A DNA stretch of 64,000 nucleotides, taken from contig SUZF01000007.1 of the NCBI GenBank assembly GCA_015060065.1, positions 1-64,000 of the forward strand, given 5' to 3'. A program made the translations under genes and the position numbers. This document shows positions 58,262 to 64,000 of the stretch, piece by piece; positions within the stretch are counted from its first letter, which is position 1, and every line of letters begins with the position of its first letter. This DNA is from Rikenellaceae bacterium (GTDB taxonomy: Bacteria > Bacteroidota > Bacteroidia > Bacteroidales > Rikenellaceae). Under the pieces are notes generated by a model. That model did no database searches. It saw nothing but the letters and a program-made list of their open reading frames with translations, and had not been told where the DNA came from.

Positions 58262-60373
58262 ATGGCAAGAGATCTTAAATACACTCGTAATATCGGTATC
58301 ATGGCTCACATCGATGCCGGTAAGACCACTACCTCGGAGCGTATTCTGTTCTACACGGGTAAAACTCACAAGATTGGTGAGACCCACGAGGGTGCTGCAA
58401 CTATGGACTGGATGGTTCAGGAGCAGGAGCGCGGTATCACGATTACTTCGGCTGCTACCACCGCTTTCTGGAACTACAAGGACCATCAGTACCAGATTAA
58501 CCTGATCGATACCCCGGGACACGTTGACTTTACTGTCGAGGTGGAGCGTTCGCTCCGCGTGCTTGACGGTGCCGTTGCTACATTCTGCGCCGTAGGTGGT
58601 GTGGAGCCGCAGTCGGAGACCGTATGGCGTCAGGCTGACAAGTACAATGTTCCCCGTATCGGTTATGTTAATAAGATGGACCGTACCGGTGCCGATTTCC
58701 TCGCAGTTTGCTCGCAGATTAAGGAGCACTTCGGTGCAACTGCTCTGCCGGTAGTTCTGCCCATCGGTGTCGAGGATAAGTTCGAGGGTCTTATTGACCT
58801 TATATATAATAATGCGATCTACTACTACGACGACAAGACCGTTCGTGACAACTTCGAGTTGCGCGAGATTCCCGAAAATATGAAGGCAGAGGCTGCCGAG
58901 TGGCGTGCAAAACTCATCGAGGAGGTTGCTGCTACGGATGACGCTCTGATGGAGAAGTTCTTCGAGGATCCCGATTCGATTACCGCTGACGAGTTGATCG
59001 CTGCTATCCGCACAGCAACTATGAATATGTCGCTCGTGCCGATGCTCTGCGGTTCGTCGTTCCACAACAAGGGTGTGCAGAAGTTGCTCGACTACATTAT
59101 GGCATTCCTCCCCTCGCCGCTGGATGTTCCCGCTGTTGAGGGTACCAACCCCAAAACTGATGAGGTAGAGACTCGTAAGGCAGATGTGAATGATCCGTTC
59201 TGTGGTTTGGCATTTAAGATTGCAACCGACCCCTTTGTAGGTCGTTTGGCATTCGTGCGCGTATATTCGGGTGCGTTGGATGCAGGTTCGTACGTTTTGA
59301 ATGCTCGTAGCGGCAAGCGTGAGCGTATCAGCCGTATCTACCAGATGCACGCCAACAAGCAGAATCCTTTGGAGCGCGTAGAGGCTGGTGATATCTGTGC
59401 AGCAGTAGGTTTCAAGGAGATTCGCACCGGTGATACTCTTACCGCCGAGAATGCTCCGCTCGTACTTGAACAGATGACCTTCCCGGAGCCGGTTATCGGT
59501 TTGGCTGTTGAGCCGAAGACCCAGAAGGATCTCGATAAACTCGGCATCGCTCTCGCGAAGTTGGCAGAGGAGGATCCTACCTTCACGGTTCGTACTGATG
59601 AGGAGAGTGGTCAGACTATCATCAGCGGTATGGGTGAGCTTCACCTCGATATTATCGTTGACCGTCTGCGTCGCGAGTTCGGTGTAGAGATCAATCAGGG
59701 CGCACCGCAAGTTAATTACAAGGAGGCTCTTACTACTACGGTTCAGCACCGTGAGGTATTCAAGAAGCAGACCGGTGGTCGCGGTAAGTTCGCAGATATC
59801 ATCTTCGAAATCGGTCCCGCAGAGGAGGGTAAGGTTGGTCTTACGTTTGTTGACGAGGTTAAGGGCGGTAATATTCCGAAGGAGTTTATCCCCGCAGTCC
59901 AGAAGGGCTTCGAGTCAGCAATGGCAAACGGTGCTTTGGCAGGTTACACCATCGATGCAATGAAGGTTACCTTGAAGGATGGTTCGTTCCACCCCGTCGA
60001 TTCGGACCAGTTGTCGTTCGAAATCTGCGCCCGTAACGGTTTCCGTCAGGCAGCACCCAAGGCAGGCTCGGTAATTATGGAGCCGGTAATGTCGGTTGAG
60101 GTTGTTACCCCGGAGGAGAATATGGGTGATATCATCGGTGACCTTAACAAGCGTCGTGGTCAGATTCAGGGTATGGAGTCGAAGGGTACGGCTCGTGTCG
60201 TAAAGGCAAAGGTACCCCTCTCGGAGATGTTCGGTTATGTAACCGTTCTCCGTACCATCTCGTCGGGTCGCGCAACGTCGTCGATGGAGTTCTCGCACTT
60301 CGAGGAGGTTCCTGCTAACTTGGCAAAGGAGATCATCGAGAAGTCGGCCGGTAAACGTAAGGATTTAGAATAA
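58262..60373 (+). CDS. fusA: Elongation factor G
   Basis: 703 aa; [48 protein letters not shown]. Confidence 0.99.
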   Translation: MARDLKYTRNIGIMAHIDAGKTTTSERILFYTGKTHKIGETHEGAATMDWMVQEQERGITITSAATTAFWNYKDHQYQINLIDTPGHVDFTVEVERSLRVLDGAVATFCAVGGVEPQSETVWRQADKYNVPRIGYVNKMDRTGADFLAVCSQIKEHFGATALPVVLPIGVEDKFEGLIDLIYNNAIYYYDDKTVRDNFELREIPENMKAEAAEWRAKLIEEVAATDDALMEKFFEDPDSITADELIAAIRTATMNMSLVPMLCGSSFHNKGVQKLLDYIMAFLPSPLDVPAVEGTNPKTDEVETRKADVNDPFCGLAFKIATDPFVGRLAFVRVYSGALDAGSYVLNARSGKRERISRIYQMHANKQNPLERVEAGDICAAVGFKEIRTGDTLTAENAPLVLEQMTFPEPVIGLAVEPKTQKDLDKLGIALAKLAEEDPTFTVRTDEESGQTIISGMGELHLDIIVDRLRREFGVEINQGAPQVNYKEALTTTVQHREVFKKQTGGRGKFADIIFEIGPAEEGKVGLTFVDEVKGGNIPKEFIPAVQKGFESAMANGALAGYTIDAMKVTLKDGSFHPVDSDQLSFEICARNGFRQAAPKAGSVIMEPVMSVEVVTPEENMGDIIGDLNKRRGQIQGMESKGTARVVKAKVPLSEMFGYVTVLRTISSGRATSSMEFSHFEEVPANLAKEIIEKSAGKRKDLE

Positions 60374-60387
60374 TACAAAGAAACGAT

Positions 60388-60693
60388 ATGAATCAGAAAA
60401 TTAGAATTAAGCTTAAATCTTTCGACCACAACTTGGTTGATAAGTCGGCAGAGAAAATCGTTAAGACCGTAAGAAGCACCGATGCAATGGTTAGCGGTCC
60501 GGTACCCCTGCCTACGAAGAAGCAGATTTTCACGGTAAACCGCTCGACCTTCGTAAATAAGAAGGCACGTGAGCAGTTCCAACTCTGCACCTTCAAGCGC
60601 ATCATCGACATCTACTCTTCGACTCCGAAGACTATCGACGCTCTGATGAAGCTCGAACTTCCTTCTGGTGTTGAGGTAGAGATTAAGGTGTGA
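60388..60693 (+). CDS. rpsJ: 30S ribosomal protein S10
   Basis: 101 aa; [24 protein letters not shown]...[31 protein letters not shown]. Confidence 0.99.
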   Translation: MNQKIRIKLKSFDHNLVDKSAEKIVKTVRSTDAMVSGPVPLPTKKQIFTVNRSTFVNKKAREQFQLCTFKRIIDIYSSTPKTIDALMKLELPSGVEVEIKV

Positions 60694-60850
60694 TAACCCG
60701 AAGCCCCAAGCAAGGAGGCTCGGATGGAATGGCGAAGGAGTGAGGTGGGCAGAGTCCCACCCTCGCCCAAGCCGCAAAACAAAGTACGTATATATATAAT
60801 ATAGGTATAACAGAATCACTTTTTTATTAACAAACGTAATTAGACAAAAA

Positions 60851-61465
60851 ATGTCAGGACTAATTGGAAAGAAAATCGGAATGACTTCCGTTTACAGTGC
60901 CGAGGGTAAGAACATACCATGCACTGTCATTGAGGCTGGTCCGTGTGTAGTTACGCAAATCAAGACTGTCGAGAAGGATAACTACGAGGCAGTTCAGATT
61001 GCCTATGACGACAAGAGTGAAAAGCACACCAGCAACAGTTTGTTAGGACACTTCAAGAAAGCCGGCACTACCCCCAAACGCAAGATGGCTGAATTTAAGG
61101 GTATGCCCGAAGTGAACCTTGGCGATACGCTTACTGTCGAGATGTTCTCGGAGGAGGACTGGGTAGACGTAACCGGTATCTCGAAGGGTAAGGGCTTCCA
61201 GGGCGTTGTTAAGCGTCACGGTTTTGGTGGTGTAGGTGGTCAGACCCACGGTCAGCACAACCGCCAGCGTAAGCCGGGTTCGCTTGGTGCATCGTCTTAT
61301 CCGTCGCGCGTCTTCAAGGGTAAGCGTTTGCCCGGCCAGATGGGTGGCGAGCAGGTTAAGGTTCTTAACCTCAAAGTATTAAAGGTAATCCCCGAAAACA
61401 ATCTTATCCTTGTAAAGGGTTCGATTCCGGGGGCAAAAGGTGCTTATTTAACTATTGAGAAGTAG
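60851..61465 (+). CDS. rplC: 50S ribosomal protein L3
   Basis: 204 aa; [64 protein letters not shown]. Confidence 0.99.
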   Translation: MSGLIGKKIGMTSVYSAEGKNIPCTVIEAGPCVVTQIKTVEKDNYEAVQIAYDDKSEKHTSNSLLGHFKKAGTTPKRKMAEFKGMPEVNLGDTLTVEMFSEEDWVDVTGISKGKGFQGVVKRHGFGGVGGQTHGQHNRQRKPGSLGASSYPSRVFKGKRLPGQMGGEQVKVLNLKVLKVIPENNLILVKGSIPGAKGAYLTIEK

Positions 61466-61466
61466 T

Positions 61467-62093
61467 ATGGAATTAGCTGTATTAAACACACAAGGACAAG
61501 AGACAGGTCGTAAGGTAGTCCTTAACGACGCAGTCTTCGGCGTGGAGGCTAATGACCACGCTATCTACCTCGACGTTAAGCAGTATTTGGCTGATCAGCG
61601 TCAGGGTACTCACAAGTCGAAGCAGCGCAACGAGGTTGCCGGCTCGACTCGCAAGTTGAAGAGACAAAAGGGTACAGGTGGCGCACGTTGCGGTAGCATC
61701 AAGTCGCCGTTGTTCCCCGGTGGCGGTCGCGTATTTGGTCCCGTACCTCGCGATTACAGCTTCAAACTCAACAAGAAGTTGAAGCAACTCGCTCGCCGTA
61801 GCGCACTCACTTACAAGGCACAGGCAGGTGCAATTACTGTGGTAGAGGCAATCTCGTTGGAGGCTCCCAAGACCAAGTCAGTAGTAGCACTTACAGAGGC
61901 TTTGAAAGTATCGGACAAGAAGGTATTGCTGGTTTTGCCGGAATCGAACCTCAACCTTCAGCTCTCGTGCCGCAACATCCCGTCGGTTAAACCGATTCTC
62001 GCTTCGAACCTCAATACCTACGAAGTGATGAATGCATCGGCTCTGGTGATGGTAGAGGGCGCAGAAAATGTATTGAATGTAATGTTAGCTTAA
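61467..62093 (+). CDS. rplD: 50S ribosomal protein L4
   Basis: [68 protein letters not shown]. Confidence 0.98.
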   Translation: MELAVLNTQGQETGRKVVLNDAVFGVEANDHAIYLDVKQYLADQRQGTHKSKQRNEVAGSTRKLKRQKGTGGARCGSIKSPLFPGGGRVFGPVPRDYSFKLNKKLKQLARRSALTYKAQAGAITVVEAISLEAPKTKSVVALTEALKVSDKKVLLVLPESNLNLQLSCRNIPSVKPILASNLNTYEVMNASALVMVEGAENVLNVMLA

Positions 62094-62106
62094 AAACGCA
62101 AGAAAA

Positions 62107-62397
62107 ATGGAAGTAATTATTAAGCCTATTTTGACCGAGAAGATGACGATTCAGGGCGAAAAACTGAACCGCTACGGTTTTATCGTTGACGTTAGAGCTA
62201 ATAAGCTGCAAATCCGTAACGCCGTAGAGCAGATGTACAACGTGGTTGTAACCGACGTGAATACGGTGAATTATATGGGTAAACTCAAGAGCCGCTACAC
62301 CAAGGCAGGTCTTCTTGAGGGTCGCGCTAACAACTTCAAGAAGGCATTCGTGACCTTGAAGGATGGAGATAAGATTGATTTTTACAGTAATATCTAA
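62107..62397 (+). CDS. rplW: 50S ribosomal protein L23
   Basis: 96 aa; IIKPILTEKMTIQGEKLNRYGFIVDVRANKLQIRNAVEQMYNVVVTDVNTVNY. Confidence 0.98.
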   Translation: MEVIIKPILTEKMTIQGEKLNRYGFIVDVRANKLQIRNAVEQMYNVVVTDVNTVNYMGKLKSRYTKAGLLEGRANNFKKAFVTLKDGDKIDFYSNI

Positions 62398-62403
62398 TAA
62401 GAG

Positions 62404-63228
62404 ATGGCAGTAAGAAAGTTTAAGCCGGTAACTCCCGGTACAAGACATAAGATTATCGGTACGTTCGAGGAAGTAACCACGAACAAGCCCGAGAAGTCGT
62501 TGCTCAGCCCGAAGAAGAGCACAGGTGGACGTAACAACACCGGTAAGATGACTGTTCGCTACATTGGTGGCGGTCACAAGCAGATGTATCGTAACGTTGA
62601 TTTCAAGCGCTCGAAGGACGGCATTGCTGCAACTGTAAAGACTATTGAGTACGACCCGAATCGTACTGCGCGCATTGCACTTGTTGTCTATGCTGACGGA
62701 GAGAAGAGTTATATCCTCGCTCCTAACGGACTTCAGGTAGGTCAGACTATCATGAGCGGTGCAGGCGTTGCACCCGAAGTGGGTAACACGTTGTTCCTGA
62801 GCGAGATTCCGCTCGGTACGGTTATTCACGCAATTGAACTCTACCCCGGACAGGGTGCCGCAATGGCACGTTCTGCCGGCTCGTATGCTCAACTTTTGGC
62901 ACGTGAGGGCAAGTTTGCCATCATCAAGTTGCCTTCTGGTGAGACTCGTATGGTACTCGTAACTTGCCGCGCAACGGTAGGTGTGGTTTCTAACGTGGAT
63001 CACAACCTCGAAAGCGATGGTAAGGCTGGACGTAAGCGTTGGCTTGGACGTCGTCCTCGCAACCGTGGTGTTGTAATGAACCCGGTAGATCACCCGATGG
63101 GTGGTGGTGAAGGCCGTGCGTCGGGAGGTCACCCGCGTTCGCGTAAGGGTCTGTTGGCAAAGGGTTACAAGACTCGCAACCCGAAGAAGACGACCGCTAA
63201 ATTCATTATTTCACGAAAGAAAAAATAA
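62404..63228 (+). CDS. rplB: 50S ribosomal protein L2
   Basis: 274 aa; [57 protein letters not shown]. Confidence 0.99.
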   Translation: MAVRKFKPVTPGTRHKIIGTFEEVTTNKPEKSLLSPKKSTGGRNNTGKMTVRYIGGGHKQMYRNVDFKRSKDGIAATVKTIEYDPNRTARIALVVYADGEKSYILAPNGLQVGQTIMSGAGVAPEVGNTLFLSEIPLGTVIHAIELYPGQGAAMARSAGSYAQLLAREGKFAIIKLPSGETRMVLVTCRATVGVVSNVDHNLESDGKAGRKRWLGRRPRNRGVVMNPVDHPMGGGEGRASGGHPRSRKGLLAKGYKTRNPKKTTAKFIISRKKK

Positions 63229-63242
63229 TTAAATAGAGTACA

Positions 63243-63512
63243 ATGAGTCGTTCATTAAAAAAAGGACCGTTTATCGACCCGAAACTCGAAGCGAAAGTAA
63301 TCGCACAGGCAGAGGGCAATAAGAAGTCTGTCATCAAGACTTGGTCACGAGCAAGTATGATTTCGCCTGACTTTGTAGGTCAGACGATAGCTGTCCACAA
63401 CGGAAATAAGTTTATTCCCGTTTACGTTACAGAGAATATGGTAGGTCACAAACTCGGTGAGTTCGCTCCTACGCGCAATTTCCGTGGTCACGCAGGTAAC
63501 AAGAAAAAGTAG
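63243..63512 (+). CDS. rpsS: 30S ribosomal protein S19
   Basis: 89 aa; [35 protein letters not shown]. Confidence 0.99.
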   Translation: MSRSLKKGPFIDPKLEAKVIAQAEGNKKSVIKTWSRASMISPDFVGQTIAVHNGNKFIPVYVTENMVGHKLGEFAPTRNFRGHAGNKKK

Positions 63513-63518
63513 TAAAAA

Positions 63519-63929
63519 ATGGGTGCAAGAAAATCAATAAGAGCCGAGAAATTAAAGGCTGAAAAGAAGCAGAAAGCTATCGCTATTATGCGCGATTGCC
63601 CGACCTCGCCCCGTAAGATGCGTCTGGTAGCAGACATCATCCGCGGCGTTGAGATCAACAAGGCATTGGGTATCCTTCGCTACTCGAAGAAGGAGGCATC
63701 TATCAGAATGGAGAAGCTTCTCAAATCGGCAATCGCCAACTGGGAGGCAAAGAACGAAAACGAGCGTTTGGAGGATACCACTCTCTGTGTGAAAGAGGTA
63801 TTCGTTGATGGCGGTCGTATGTTGAAGCGTATTCAGGCTGCGCCCCAGGGTCGCGCTCATCGCATTCGCAAGCGTTCGAACCACGTAACTATCGTAGTTG
63901 ATAAAATGGTAATCGCAGAAAACAAGTAA
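63519..63929 (+). CDS. rplV: 50S ribosomal protein L22
   Basis: 136 aa; [55 protein letters not shown]. Confidence 0.98.
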   Translation: MGARKSIRAEKLKAEKKQKAIAIMRDCPTSPRKMRLVADIIRGVEINKALGILRYSKKEASIRMEKLLKSAIANWEAKNENERLEDTTLCVKEVFVDGGRMLKRIQAAPQGRAHRIRKRSNHVTIVVDKMVIAENK

Positions 63930-63932
63930 CAA

Positions 63933-64000
63933 ATGGGACAGAAAGTAAATCCAATAGCAAACCGTCTTGGTATCATCAAGGGTTGGGACTCCAACTGGTT
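63933..64000 (+). CDS. rpsC: 30S ribosomal protein S3, 5' part only (runs off window)
   Basis: MGQKVNPIANRLGIIKGWDSNW read by hand. Confidence 0.95.
   Translation, partial: MGQKVNPIANRLGIIKGWDSNW

Noticed and set aside
58136-59749. 537 aa minus-strand ORF opposite fusA
   Set aside because: Antisense shadow of a strongly coding, highly conserved gene; the same applies to 62011-63132 (opposite rplW/rplB), 38769-40559 (opposite ctp) and 20853-21947 (opposite galK)
57352-60693. Absence of tuf between fusA and rpsJ as an anomaly
   Set aside because: tuf is commonly located elsewhere in Bacteroidetes; normal arrangement

Overview
Chromosomal window from a Bacteroidales bacterium. Gene content and promoter style (TTTG-N19-21-TAnnTTTG) suggest Rikenellaceae/Alistipes-like, but that is inference. 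From left to right: (i) ~17 kb minus-strand SusC/SusD locus, followed by four DUF5689-type secreted or lipoprotein paralogs and a fimbrillin-like lipoprotein cut off by the window edge. It has three G/C homopolymer tracts of 8-9 nt and an in-operon repeat element. (ii) Housekeeping block: hpf, xerC-like, galM-GDPD-galK, gcvH, birA, dapD, upp, hflX, a frameshifted tonB-like gene, rlmN, recR, batE/batD and fumarase. (iii) A promoter-led, multi-stem structured RNA candidate (~225 nt, 6S-like topology), followed by two tandem CsgG/LpoB-like paralogs, one fused to DUF1566-like modules. (iv) lysE-cmk-ispH-ctp-histidine kinase-DUF4271-hemD-rnpA-yidD, with CAATTNN heptamer repeats at several gene junctions. 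(v) DedA, a secreted UGSC-domain fusion protein, a TetR-RND efflux operon with a PG0541-type gene, GNAT, and a BACON-nuclease lipoprotein. (vi) The str/S10 ribosomal operons through the start of rpsC. No tRNA, rRNA, CRISPR array, IS element or prophage was recognised. All family calls come from reading the translations by eye; no database search was run.
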